NCBI GenBank assembly: GCA_000721375.1
Contig: JOGW01000001.1
Span: 433,098-497,097, forward strand
Length of the DNA: 64,000 bases
Reading direction: 5' to 3'
From: Streptomyces sp. NRRL B-3428
Lineage (GTDB): Bacteria > Actinomycetota > Actinomycetes > Streptomycetales > Streptomycetaceae
The translations under genes and the position numbers were made by a program. Positions 9,189-17,444 of the stretch are shown here, in pieces; positions within the stretch are counted from its first letter, which is position 1; the number at the start of each line of letters is the position of its first letter. The notes under the pieces were generated by a model, which was not told the DNA's origin, searched no databases, and worked only from the letters and a program-made list of their open reading frames with translations.

Positions 9189-10115
9189 GTGACATTGGCG
9201 ACCGCGACGAAGTCGAAGCGGTCAGCGAAGCGCGCCTCACCGCGCAAACCGGTCGACCACGGAGCCTGGTTCCTGGTTCTTCCGGCGCTGATTCCGATTC
9301 TGGTGCTGAGCGTCGGGCCGCTGCTCTACGGCATCGCGCTCTCCTTCACCGACTCCCAGTCGGGCCGTACCGAACCCACCCAGTGGATCGGCCTCCTGAA
9401 CTTCCAGGACCTGCTGCACGACACCCTGTTCTGGGACTCGTTCCGCATCGGTCTGCTCTGGGCGGTCGGCGTCACCGTTCCGCAGTTCTTTCTCGCGCTC
9501 GGTCTCGCCCTGCTGCTCAACCAGCCGTTGCGCTTGCGCTGGCTGGCCCGGGCGCTTGCGATCATCCCGTGGGCGATGCCCGAGGTGGTCGTCGGCATCA
9601 TGTGGCGGCTCGTCTACCACCCCGACGCGGGCGTGCTCAACGAGACGCTCTCCAACCTGGGCTTCGGTGAGGGCCGTGACTGGCTGACGGGCACGGCCAC
9701 CGCGCTCTTCGCGGTGATCGTCGTCGGTATCTGGGCGGGTATGCCGCAGACCACGGTCGCGCTCCTCGCCGGACTGCAGAACACCCCGCGCGAACTCCAT
9801 GAAGCGGCCGCGATGGACGGCGCGGGCGCCTGGCGCCGCTTCCGTACCGTCACCTGGCCCGCGATCAAGCCGATCGCGCTGGCCATCTCCGCGCTCAACT
9901 TCATCTGGAACTTCAACTCGTTCGCCCTGGTCTATGTGCTCACCCAGGGCGGCCCGGGCGGCCGCACCCGACTGCCGATGCTCTTCGCGTACGAAGAGGC
10001 CTTCCGCTACGGGCAGTTCGGCTACGCGGCCGCGATGGGCTGTGTGATGGTCGCCGTCATCTCGGTGATTCTCGCGTTCTACCTGGTGGGCCGGCTGAAG
10101 GGAGGCGACGAGTAG
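9189..10115 (+). CDS. Sugar ABC transporter permease (MalF type)
   Basis: Inner-membrane subunit of a CUT1-type carbohydrate importer, about 308 residues with six membrane segments. The cytoplasmic coupling loop that touches the ATPase reads EAAAMDGAGAWRRFRTVTWP, the EAA motif typical of MalF/MalG. GTG start, with AGGAG eight bases upstream. It is the first gene of a three-gene operon whose second gene starts two bases after its stop. No ATPase gene is present, so the complex presumably uses a shared ATPase such as MsiK. Confidence 0.92.
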   Translation: MTLATATKSKRSAKRASPRKPVDHGAWFLVLPALIPILVLSVGPLLYGIALSFTDSQSGRTEPTQWIGLLNFQDLLHDTLFWDSFRIGLLWAVGVTVPQFFLALGLALLLNQPLRLRWLARALAIIPWAMPEVVVGIMWRLVYHPDAGVLNETLSNLGFGEGRDWLTGTATALFAVIVVGIWAGMPQTTVALLAGLQNTPRELHEAAAMDGAGAWRRFRTVTWPAIKPIALAISALNFIWNFNSFALVYVLTQGGPGGRTRLPMLFAYEEAFRYGQFGYAAAMGCVMVAVISVILAFYLVGRLKGGDE

Positions 10116-10117
10116 TC

Positions 10118-10951
10118 ATGCGTACGCGAAAGTCCGCACGTGCCGCGCAGTACGTGGCCCTGCTCGCCTATCTGGTCTTTCTGGCCTTCCCGTTCCTCTG
10201 GCTGATCTCCACGGCCTTCAAGCCGGCCAAGGAGCTGGGTTCGCTGGATCCCACCTGGATCCCCAAGGACCCCACCCTCGAGAACTTCCGCCAGGCCTTC
10301 GACGAACAGCCGCTGCTTCGGGCGGGGTTCAACTCGCTGCTCGTGGCGCTCTGCGCGGCCGCCGTCGCCGTGGTGATCGCCACGCCGATGGCGTATGTGA
10401 TGGCCCGCCATCGCAACCGGCTGGCGAAGGCGGCGACCGGCTGGGTCGTGATCAGTCAGGCGTTCCCGTTCGTGCTCATCATCATCCCGCTCTTCTTGAT
10501 CCTGAAGAACCTGCATCTGATCAACGCCTTGCCCGGCTTGGTCCTGGTGTACGTCGTGTGGTCGCTGCCCTTCGCGCTGTGGATGCTCGTCGGATACGTA
10601 CGGGCCGTACCGACCGAGCTGGAGGAAGCCGCGGCCGTGGACGGTGCGGGCCGGATGCGCACGTTCGTCTCGGTCGTCGCCCCGCTGCTCGCGCCCGGTG
10701 TGGTGGCCACGGCGATGTTCGCGTTCATCACGGCGTGGAACGAGTTCTTCTTCGCTCTCGTCCTGCTCAAGACCCCGGAGAAGCAGACCTTGCCGGTCAT
10801 CCTCAACCGCTTCATCGGCACGGAGGGTGTGGCCGATCTCGGTCCGCTGGCCGCCGCCGCGTTCCTCGCCACCATCCCCTCTCTGGTGATCTTCTCGATC
10901 ATCCAGAAGCGGATCACGGGCGGCATGCTGGCCGGGGCGGTGAAGAGCTGA
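10118..10951 (+). CDS. Sugar ABC transporter permease (MalG type)
   Basis: Second membrane subunit of the importer, 277 residues and six predicted membrane helices. The EAA loop is LEEAAAVDGAGRMRTFVSVV near residue 170. It starts two bases after the first permease and its stop overlaps the ATG of the binding-protein gene by one base (TGATG), so the three are translationally coupled. Binding-protein-last order is a common variant of this operon in actinomycetes. Confidence 0.92.
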   Translation: MRTRKSARAAQYVALLAYLVFLAFPFLWLISTAFKPAKELGSLDPTWIPKDPTLENFRQAFDEQPLLRAGFNSLLVALCAAAVAVVIATPMAYVMARHRNRLAKAATGWVVISQAFPFVLIIIPLFLILKNLHLINALPGLVLVYVVWSLPFALWMLVGYVRAVPTELEEAAAVDGAGRMRTFVSVVAPLLAPGVVATAMFAFITAWNEFFFALVLLKTPEKQTLPVILNRFIGTEGVADLGPLAAAAFLATIPSLVIFSIIQKRITGGMLAGAVKS

Positions 10952-12255
10952 TGAGGGCCCTCCAGTGCGTGCGCTCCGCCAAGTGCCTTGCTGCGGCGAC
11001 CGTTTCGCTCGCCCTGCTCCTGACCGGCTGCTCGGGCGACTCGTCCGACGACGACGGGAGGATCACCCTGCAGTTCCAGTCCCTGGCCTGGCAGCAGGAG
11101 TCCGTCGAGGTCAACAAGGAGCTGGTGAAGGAGTGGAACGCCACCCACCCCGACATCCAGGTCAAGTACCTCCAGGGCAGCTGGGACAGCGTCCACGACC
11201 AGCTGCTCACCTCGTTCGAGGGCGGTGAGGCGCCGGACATCATCCACGACGCGTCCGACGACCTCGCGGACTTCGCGTACGGCGGCTATCTCGCCGATCT
11301 GACCGACCTGATCCCCGCGCGCCTGAAGTCCGACATCCCGCAGAACAGCTGGGACACGACGACCTTCGGCCGCGGCGTCTACGGTGTCCCGTTCCTCCAG
11401 GAACCGCGCGTCATCATGGCCAACGCCAAGTGGCTCAAGGAGTCGGGCGTCCGGATCCCGACCCCGGACAAGCCGTGGACCTGGGAGGAATTCCGCACGA
11501 TCACCAAGGAGTTGAGCGGCGACGGCAAGTACGGGGTCGCCTGGCCGCTCAAGGACCCGGTCTCCGCGACCCTCAACCTGTCCCTGTCGGCGGGCGGTCA
11601 GCTCTTCCACCGCGAGGCCGACGGCAAGGTGGACATCCGCTTCGAGCAGGGCGACGGGGTTGTGCCGGGCACGATCCACGACCAGGTCAACGTCGACCAC
11701 AGCGCGTCGAGTACGACGCTCGGGATGGGCGGTTCGGACACGCTGCCCGGTTTCTTCGGCGGCAAGTACGCGATGGTGCCGCTCGGGTTCTCCTACCGCC
11801 AGCAGATCGTGCAGCAGGCGCCGGACGGCTTCGAGTGGCAGGTGCTGCCCGCGCCGGCCGGGGCGGACGGGCTCACGCAGGGCGTCTCACCGCAGACGCT
11901 CTCGATCTCCGAGGACACCGAGCACAAGAGGGAGGCGATGCAGTTCATCGACTTCCTGCTGCAGCCCGCCAACCAGGTGCGCCTGGCCAAGGGCGACTGG
12001 ATGCTGCCGACCGGCACCGAGGCCCTGAAGGCGCCCGCTCTGCAGGCCGAGAAGGACGGCTGGGCGACGGGCACGGCCCTCGCCTCGTATCTGACCTCGG
12101 CGCCCGCGCAGTCCGTGCGCGGCTATCCGGAGTGGAAGGACAAGGTGGCGACGCCCGCGCTGCAGGAGTACTACAGCGGGGCGATCGACGCGGCGGAGCT
12201 GGAGAAGCGTCTGGTGAAGGACGGGAATCTGGTGCTGAAGAGGTATCAGCGCTAG
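10951..12255 (+). CDS. Sugar-binding lipoprotein of ABC transporter
   Basis: Extracellular solute-binding protein, 434 residues, anchored to the membrane by a lipid on Cys27 (lipobox LLTGC). The mature protein has the family-1 layout: the early DIQVKYLQGSWDSVHDQLL segment, GEAPDIIHDASDDLADFA, and the late helices around MQFIDFLLQPANQ. Substrate is likely an oligosaccharide, by family only. Translation is coupled to the upstream permease. Directly after its stop is an 18-base tandem repeat. Confidence 0.92.
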   Translation: MRALQCVRSAKCLAAATVSLALLLTGCSGDSSDDDGRITLQFQSLAWQQESVEVNKELVKEWNATHPDIQVKYLQGSWDSVHDQLLTSFEGGEAPDIIHDASDDLADFAYGGYLADLTDLIPARLKSDIPQNSWDTTTFGRGVYGVPFLQEPRVIMANAKWLKESGVRIPTPDKPWTWEEFRTITKELSGDGKYGVAWPLKDPVSATLNLSLSAGGQLFHREADGKVDIRFEQGDGVVPGTIHDQVNVDHSASSTTLGMGGSDTLPGFFGGKYAMVPLGFSYRQQIVQQAPDGFEWQVLPAPAGADGLTQGVSPQTLSISEDTEHKREAMQFIDFLLQPANQVRLAKGDWMLPTGTEALKAPALQAEKDGWATGTALASYLTSAPAQSVRGYPEWKDKVATPALQEYYSGAIDAAELEKRLVKDGNLVLKRYQR

Positions 12256-12361
12256 GGCCCGGCACCGGGCCAGGGCCCGAAACCGCGCCCGGGCCTGAAA
12301 CCGCGCCAGGGCCCGAGAGCGCGCCGGGGCTCGGCACCGCGCCGGGCCCCGACACCGGGTG
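12254..12361. repeat. 18-bp tandem repeat, six degenerate units
   Basis: Six consecutive 18-base units of the form AGGGCCCGAAACCGCGCC, starting inside the stop codon of the binding-protein gene and ending just before the end of the convergent marR gene. GC exceeds 85 percent. The unit length is a multiple of three, so the frame is kept in either direction; the region may act as a terminator or be a slippage-generated expansion. Confidence 0.85.
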
Positions 12362-12369
12362 TCTCTCGG

Positions 12370-12822
12370 CTACTTGGCGTGCTGCGCCACGACCCCTTCC
12401 AGGCTCCGGCGCAGCACGGCGATCTCCTCATGGCCGACCTGCTCGGCCCACTGGTGTTCCATGTCCCCGAGGATGCGGCCGGCGGCCAGCTGCCCCGCGC
12501 TGCCCCGTTCGGTGAGCAGGATGAGTTTGGCCCGGCGGTCGGCCGGGTCCGCCGTGCGCTCGACGTAGCCCAACCGCTCCAGTTCGTCGACCACTTCACC
12601 GATCGCCTGCTTGCTGAGCCCGGACTGCTCGGCGAGCGCGGTCAGCCGCGCTCCCTCGGGGCCGATGAACCGGAAGACGGCGCCATGCCGGAAGCGCAGC
12701 CCCGTGAACCCCTCCTCGGCGAGCTGGAGGTGCAACTGCTCGACGGTGATGTCCCTGGCCCGCGCGAGCAGCGTGGCCAGCGGCACCCGTCCCGGGGTGG
12801 GCTTCTGGGATCGCGCGGTCAT
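12370..12822 (-). CDS. MarR-family transcriptional regulator
   Basis: A 150-residue winged-helix repressor. The recognition helix lies in LTALAEQSGLSKQAIGEVVD, the wing is ERTADPADRRAKLILLT, and the helices at both ends form the dimer interface. It is divergent from the FAD-linked oxidase gene, and the 139-base gap holds two copies of a TAGTC-N9-GACTA palindrome, so it very likely represses itself and the oxidase. GGAGG precedes the ATG. The ligand is unknown; MarR proteins commonly respond to phenolic compounds. Confidence 0.9.
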   Translation of the reverse strand: MTARSQKPTPGRVPLATLLARARDITVEQLHLQLAEEGFTGLRFRHGAVFRFIGPEGARLTALAEQSGLSKQAIGEVVDELERLGYVERTADPADRRAKLILLTERGSAGQLAAGRILGDMEHQWAEQVGHEEIAVLRRSLEGVVAQHAK

Positions 12823-12852
12823 CCGGCGCCTCCGTTCGTGAACAAGGAAAAG

Positions 12853-12895
12853 TAGTCAGGGAGCTTGACTAAAAAGTAGTCGGGTTGCTTGACTA
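12853..12895. promoter_or_regulatory. Two tandem 19-bp operator palindromes
   Basis: TAGTCAGGGAGCTTGACTA at 12853-12871 and TAGTCGGGTTGCTTGACTA at 12877-12895. Both have inverted TAGTC/GACTA arms, identical spacing inside, and their centres are 24 bases apart (about two helical turns). They sit between marR and the oxidase gene, as expected for a MarR operator. Confidence 0.75.
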
Positions 12896-12961
12896 ACTCT
12901 AACGGCGCCGGCGGCTCGACCGCGAGAGCCGGTGCACCGTCGACGATGCAGGGGGAGAGTC

Positions 12962-14389
12962 ATGAGCAGCTCTGTCGAGACAGGTAGTACGGCAGTTGAG
13001 GCGAACGGCCAGGTCGAAAAGGACATCGAGGCCCTACGGGCTCAAGTCCTCGGTCCGGTCCTGACCGCCCAGGACGAGAGTTACGACGCCGAGCGCGCAG
13101 GCCATCAGACCGCGCGGTGGCACCGGCCCCAGATCCTGGTGGGCGCGGTCGGCCCCGCCGATGTGCGGGCGGCGGTGGAGTTCGCCGGACGCCACGGCCT
13201 TCCGGTCGCCGTACAGGGCACCGGCCACGCGCTGGCCGCCGTCGCCGCCGAGGGCGGCGTCCTCGTCAACACCTCCCGGATGACCGGCGTCCGCGTGAAC
13301 GTGGCGGAGCGCACCGCCTGGGTCGCGGCCGGGGTGAGCTGGGACAAGGTGATCCACGAGGCGGCCCGCGGCGGCCTCGCGCCCCTGTCGGGTTCGGCGC
13401 CCGGGGTCGGTGTCGTCTCGTACACCCTCGGCGGTGGCCTCGGGCTGCTGGCCCGCCGGTACGGGTACGCGGCCGACCACGTCCGCTCCATCGACGTCGT
13501 CACGGCCGACGGCCGGCTGCGCACGGTCACCAAGTCCTCGGATCCGGACCTCTTCTGGGCGCTGCGCGGCGGTCGTGACAACTTCGGTGTGGTCACCGGG
13601 ATCGAGATCGACCTCATGCCGGTCGCCACGCTCTACGGCGGCGGCCTGTTCTACGACTTCGCGTCGGCCCCCGAGGTCTTCGACGCGTACGTACGGTGGT
13701 CGGCCGGGATGCCCGAGGAGATGACCTCCTCGATCGCCGTGATCTCCTTCCCCGACGCCCCGGCTCTGCCGCCGATGCTGCGCGGACGCCATGTCGTCCA
13801 TGTCCGGATCGCCTACGCGGCCGACGATCTCGGTCCCGGCAAGGAGCTCGTGGCGCCGCTGCGGGCGCTCGACCCCTTCAACGACACCGTCCGTGAACTG
13901 CCCTTCGCCGAGGGCGGATCCATCCACAACGACCCGGCCGCGCCCGGCACCTTCGAGACCGGTACCGCGATGCTCGGCGAGCTCGACCCCGACGCGCTGC
14001 GCACTCTCCTCGCTCACGTAGGCCCGCACGCGCCCGTGCCGCATGTGATCGAACTGCGCCACCTCGGCGGACGGTTGGCGCGCCCGGCCGACGTGCCGAA
14101 CGCCGTGGGCAACCGCGATGCGTGCTACCTCCTGCATGTGGTCTCGCGCCGCGAGCGCGCGGACATGGCCGACATCGGGCCCGCGCACGACCGCCTCTTC
14201 GAGGCTCTTGCGCCCTGGAGCACCGGAGGCCGTGCCCTGACCTTCCTCAACGGCGCTCGTGACGCCGAGCAGGTGCGCTCCGCGTACGACCCGGCGGACT
14301 ACCGGCGTCTCGCCGAGATCAAGGCGGTCCACGACCCGCGGAACATGTTCCGGCTCAACCACAACATTCCGCCGGCCGGGCGCTCCTGA
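12962..14389 (+). CDS. FAD-linked oxidase (berberine bridge enzyme-like)
   Basis: A 475-residue flavoenzyme with an N-terminal PCMH-type FAD domain and a C-terminal substrate domain ending in the BBE signature PRNMFRLNHNIPP. His89 in VQGTGHA is the usual 8-alpha covalent attachment point for FAD. The second attachment Cys of bicovalent members is absent (LSGSAPGVGVVS), so it is a singly linked member. These enzymes oxidise sugars, alkaloids or polyketides using O2. GGGGGAGAG precedes the ATG. Likely controlled by the divergent MarR repressor. Confidence 0.88.
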   Translation: MSSSVETGSTAVEANGQVEKDIEALRAQVLGPVLTAQDESYDAERAGHQTARWHRPQILVGAVGPADVRAAVEFAGRHGLPVAVQGTGHALAAVAAEGGVLVNTSRMTGVRVNVAERTAWVAAGVSWDKVIHEAARGGLAPLSGSAPGVGVVSYTLGGGLGLLARRYGYAADHVRSIDVVTADGRLRTVTKSSDPDLFWALRGGRDNFGVVTGIEIDLMPVATLYGGGLFYDFASAPEVFDAYVRWSAGMPEEMTSSIAVISFPDAPALPPMLRGRHVVHVRIAYAADDLGPGKELVAPLRALDPFNDTVRELPFAEGGSIHNDPAAPGTFETGTAMLGELDPDALRTLLAHVGPHAPVPHVIELRHLGGRLARPADVPNAVGNRDACYLLHVVSRRERADMADIGPAHDRLFEALAPWSTGGRALTFLNGARDAEQVRSAYDPADYRRLAEIKAVHDPRNMFRLNHNIPPAGRS

Positions 14390-14408
14390 CGCGCTTCGGG
14401 ATTCCTGA

Positions 14409-14444
14409 CGAGACGGTCCGTCTTGCGCGAGACGGACCGTCTCG
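14409..14444. promoter_or_regulatory. Nested palindrome, TetR-type operator candidate
   Basis: Two copies of the 13-base palindrome AGACGG(T/A)CCGTCT lie as inverted arms of a 15-bp perfect stem with a TGCGCG loop. AGACGG-N-CCGTCT resembles operators of TetR-family repressors. The repeat covers the spacer between the -35 and -10 of the glycosyltransferase promoter, where a repressor would block transcription. It could also serve as a terminator for the oxidase gene. Confidence 0.7.
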
Positions 14445-14452
14445 CCTAAGGT
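14423..14452 (+). promoter_or_regulatory. Leaderless promoter of the glycosyltransferase gene
   Basis: TTGCGC, 18-base spacer, TAAGGT; the -10 ends six bases before the ATG, so transcription would start at or next to the start codon. Confidence 0.55.
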
Positions 14453-14458
14453 GCACTC

Positions 14459-15655
14459 ATGACCGCTCACAAGCCCGCCCATATCGCCATGTTCTCCATC
14501 GCCGCCGCCGGGCATGTGAACCCCAGCCTGGAGGTCGTCCGCGAGCTCGTCGCCCGCGGCCACCGCGTCACGTACGCGATCCCCGAGTCCTTCGCCGAGA
14601 AGGTCGCCGCCGTCGGCGCCGAGCCGAAGATCTGGACCTCGACGCTGCCCACCGACGACGACCCCGATGCCTGGGGCACCGAGCTCATCGACAACATCGA
14701 GCCGTTCCTGACCGACGCGCTCCAGGCGCTCCCGCAGATCGGCAGGCTCTACGAAGGGGACGAGCCGGATCTCGTCCTGTACGACATCACCGCGTATCCG
14801 GCGCGGATCCTGGCGCACCGCTGGGGTGTGCCGATCGTGCAGTTCTCGCCGAACCTCGTCGCCTGGCAGGGGTACGAGGAGGAGGTCGGCAAGCCGCTCT
14901 TCGATCCGCTGAAGGAGACCGTGCGCGGCAAGTCCTTCTTCGACACCTTCGCCGGGTGGATCGCCGAGAACGGTATGGAGATCTCGGTGGAGAACTTCAT
15001 GGGCCGCCCCGACCGCTGCCTCGTAGTGATCCCCAAGGCGCTGCAGCCGAACGCCGACCGTGTCGACGAGTCCGTCTACACCTTCGTCGGCGCCTGCCAG
15101 GGCGAGCGGACCGAATGCGAGTGGCACAGGCCCGAGGGCGCCGAGAAGGTGCTGCTCGTCTCGCTCGGCTCCACCTTCACCAAGCAGCCCGGTTTCTACC
15201 GCGAGTGCGTCAAGGCCTTCGGCGATCTGCCGGGCTGGCATGTGGTGCTGCAGATCGGCAAGCATGTGCAGGTGGCCGAACTCGGGGAGATCCCGGGCAA
15301 CATCGAGGTGCACAGCTGGGTGCCGCAGCTCGCGATCCTGCGCGAGGCCGATGCCTTCATCACACACGCGGGCGCCGGCGGCAGTCAGGAGGGTCTTGCC
15401 ACCGCGACCCCGATGATCGCGGTGCCGCAGGCGGTCGACCAGTTCGGCAACGCGGACATGCTCCAGGCACTCGGCGTGGCCCGGCACATCCCGACCCAGG
15501 AGGCCACGGCCGAGGTGCTCCGCGAGGCCGTGCTCAGCATCGCCGCCGACCCCGAAGTCGCCCGCAGGCTGGCCGACTTGCAGATGCAGACCGCGGCCGA
15601 GGGCGGCACCAAGCGTGCGGCCGATCTGATCGAGGCGGAACTGCGCGGCCACTGA
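14459..15655 (+). CDS. mgt: Macrolide-type UDP-glucosyltransferase (MGT family, GT1)
   Basis: A 398-residue GT-B glycosyltransferase close to the OleD/MGT group that glucosylates macrolides and other phenolic or polyketide acceptors from UDP-glucose, often causing self-protection. The catalytic His is in [14 protein letters not shown]; the C-terminal donor site reads [20 protein letters not shown], followed by [18 protein letters not shown]. There is no signal peptide, so it acts in the cytoplasm. It has its own promoter covered by a nested palindrome, suggesting inducible control by a TetR-type repressor not encoded in this window. Confidence 0.93.
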   Translation: MTAHKPAHIAMFSIAAAGHVNPSLEVVRELVARGHRVTYAIPESFAEKVAAVGAEPKIWTSTLPTDDDPDAWGTELIDNIEPFLTDALQALPQIGRLYEGDEPDLVLYDITAYPARILAHRWGVPIVQFSPNLVAWQGYEEEVGKPLFDPLKETVRGKSFFDTFAGWIAENGMEISVENFMGRPDRCLVVIPKALQPNADRVDESVYTFVGACQGERTECEWHRPEGAEKVLLVSLGSTFTKQPGFYRECVKAFGDLPGWHVVLQIGKHVQVAELGEIPGNIEVHSWVPQLAILREADAFITHAGAGGSQEGLATATPMIAVPQAVDQFGNADMLQALGVARHIPTQEATAEVLREAVLSIAADPEVARRLADLQMQTAAEGGTKRAADLIEAELRGH

Positions 15656-15683
15656 CCCAGGAGGTGTTGTCAGCGGCGTCGCC

Positions 15684-15689
15684 TAAGGT
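15684..15689 (+). promoter_or_regulatory. -10 element of a leaderless gene
   Basis: TAAGGT ends seven bases before the ATG of the DUF1697 gene, which has no ribosome binding site. Confidence 0.5.
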
Positions 15690-15696
15690 CTGAGCC

Positions 15697-16245
15697 ATGA
15701 CGAAGACTTACGCGGCGCTGCTGCGCGGTATCAACGTCGGCGGTCGGGCGAAGGTCCCGATGGCCGAGCTGCGCACGGTGCTCACGGGCCTCGGCCACGG
15801 CGAGGTCGTCACGTATCTGCAGAGCGGCAATGCCGCCTTCACCGCCTCGGCTGGCGACGAGGACTCACTCGCGGACGGGCTGTCCAAGGCGATCGAGAAG
15901 CACTTCGGCTTTCCGGTGGCCTGTCTGGTCCGCGACCACGCCTACCTCGAGGCCGTTGCCGAGGCCTGCCCGTTCCCGGCGGCGGATCTGGAGCCCAAGC
16001 AGCTCCACATCACGTACTTCTCCGAGCAGCCGGACCCGGCGCGATACGAGGAGATCGTCAAGTCGGAGTTCCTCCCCGAGGAGTTCCGCCTCGGCGACCG
16101 CTGCCTCTACCTGTACGCACCCGACGGTCTCGGCCGCTCCAAGCTGGGCGAAATCCTGTCGCGACCCCGGATGAACAAGGGCATGATCGCCACCACCCGT
16201 AACTGGAACACCGTCACCAAACTTGTGGAGCTGACCCGTGACTGA
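15697..16245 (+). CDS. DUF1697 family protein
   Basis: A 182-residue member of the DUF1697 family of unknown function. The hallmark start LLRGINVGG, the YLQSGN strand (TYLQSGNAAF) and the C-terminal MIATTRNWNTVTKL segment are all present. Cytoplasmic, no cofactor motif visible. A -10 hexamer sits seven bases before the ATG, so the mRNA is probably leaderless. It overlaps the next gene by eight bases, indicating co-translation. Confidence 0.9.
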   Translation: MTKTYAALLRGINVGGRAKVPMAELRTVLTGLGHGEVVTYLQSGNAAFTASAGDEDSLADGLSKAIEKHFGFPVACLVRDHAYLEAVAEACPFPAADLEPKQLHITYFSEQPDPARYEEIVKSEFLPEEFRLGDRCLYLYAPDGLGRSKLGEILSRPRMNKGMIATTRNWNTVTKLVELTRD

Positions 16246-16609
16246 GAGCGCGACCGCCGTCCAGCAGGCCATCGAGGGCGAGTTGCGCCTTCTCGAGCCT
16301 GCGGTCCGCAAGGACCCGGAGGCGGTCGGGGCGCTGCTGCACGAGGAGTTCATCGAGTTCGGTGCGTCCGGGCGACGCTGGGACCGGCCGTCGATCATCG
16401 CGTCCATGGCCGAGGCCGTCGAAGAGGACGACCTGCCGATCGCCACCTCGCTGATGCGCGGCGTTCAGCTCGCCGACGATCTGGTCCAGCTCACCTTCGA
16501 CACGGACTACAACGGGCGTACGGCGCACCGCAGTTCACTGTGGCGGCGTACGCCCGAGGGCTGGCGGATGTGGTTCCACCAGGCCACGCCCTTCACCCCC
16601 GAGGCGTAA
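16238..16609 (+). CDS. DUF4440 / NTF2-like small protein
   Basis: A 123-residue cone-shaped NTF2-fold protein of the DUF4440 type, with the pattern LLHEEFIEFGASGRRWDR and the closing RRTPEGWRMWFHQATPF. Such proteins bind or isomerise small molecules; no catalytic residue can be assigned. It starts with GTG inside the end of the DUF1697 gene (eight-base overlap) and its 3' end overlaps the convergent aldo/keto reductase by 17 bases. Confidence 0.82.
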   Translation: MTESATAVQQAIEGELRLLEPAVRKDPEAVGALLHEEFIEFGASGRRWDRPSIIASMAEAVEEDDLPIATSLMRGVQLADDLVQLTFDTDYNGRTAHRSSLWRRTPEGWRMWFHQATPFTPEA

Positions 16610-17444
16610 GCCCGTCAAGCCGCACCATCTCCTGCGTGCTCAGTCGCACCGCCCCCGCATCCAGGTTCTCCTCGAGATGGACGAGGGAGCCGGTGCCGGG
16701 CGTCGGGCACAGCACGGGGGAGTGGTGCAGCAGCCACGACAGCGCGACCTGCCCGGCGCTCACCTCGTGGTCGCGAGCGATGGCCGCGCACACCGGATCC
16801 TGCGTCAACGTCCCGTTCCCCAGCGGGAACCACGGCAGGAACGCGATCCCGTGCGCCTCGCACAGCTTCAGCAGATCGCCGGATGCGCGGTCGAGCAGGT
16901 TGTAGCGGTTCTGGACCGAGGCGATCGGGACGATGTCCAGGTCGAGCACCCGAGTCAGCTCCTCGGCCGTGATCGTGTCCAGGCCGATATGCCGGATCTT
17001 GCCCTCGGCCCGCAGCTCGGCCAGCGTGCCGAGCTGGTCGGCGAGGGGGATCTCCGGGTCGATGCGGTGCAGCTGGTACAGGTCGATGCGCTCCACCCGC
17101 AGCCGCCGCAGGCTCGCCTCGCACATCGCGCGTACCGTCTCGCGACGGCCGTCGATGTGCCAGGCACTCGAACTGGTCCGCACCACACCGCCCTTGGTGG
17201 CGATCACCACGTCGGCGGGGTACGGGTACAGCGCTTCGGCCACCAGCTCCTCGGCCACCGAGGGGCCGTAGTTGTCCGCCGTGTCGATCAGCGTCACACC
17301 CCGCTCGACCGCCCGCCGCAGCACTGCCACCGCGTCCGCGGCAGGCCCGCGCGGGCCCCAGTAGCCGGGGCCGGCCAGCTGGGCCGTGCCGTATCCGAGC
17401 CGTCGTACTTCCAGGTCACCGCCGAGCCGCAAATGATCGATCAT
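16593..17444 (-). CDS. Aldo/keto reductase
   Basis: A 283-residue NADPH-dependent oxidoreductase with the AKR barrel. Tetrad residues are visible: Asp and Tyr in LIDTADNYGP, Lys in VIATKGGV, His in YQLHRID. The C-terminal NADPH-binding stretch is LCPTPGTGSLVHLEENL. It is strikingly similar to the aldo/keto reductase of the rppA cluster at 40345. The gene is co-transcribed with the upstream acetyltransferase (four-base overlap). Physiological substrate unknown. Confidence 0.92.
   Translation of the reverse strand: MIDHLRLGGDLEVRRLGYGTAQLAGPGYWGPRGPAADAVAVLRRAVERGVTLIDTADNYGPSVAEELVAEALYPYPADVVIATKGGVVRTSSSAWHIDGRRETVRAMCEASLRRLRVERIDLYQLHRIDPEIPLADQLGTLAELRAEGKIRHIGLDTITAEELTRVLDLDIVPIASVQNRYNLLDRASGDLLKLCEAHGIAFLPWFPLGNGTLTQDPVCAAIARDHEVSAGQVALSWLLHHSPVLCPTPGTGSLVHLEENLDAGAVRLSTQEMVRLDGLTPRG

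Noticed and set aside
13034..15652. An 872-codon open frame on the minus strand
   Set aside because: It lies opposite the FAD-linked oxidase and the glycosyltransferase, which have clear family motifs. Long antisense frames are common with this GC bias, and the translation shows no domain.
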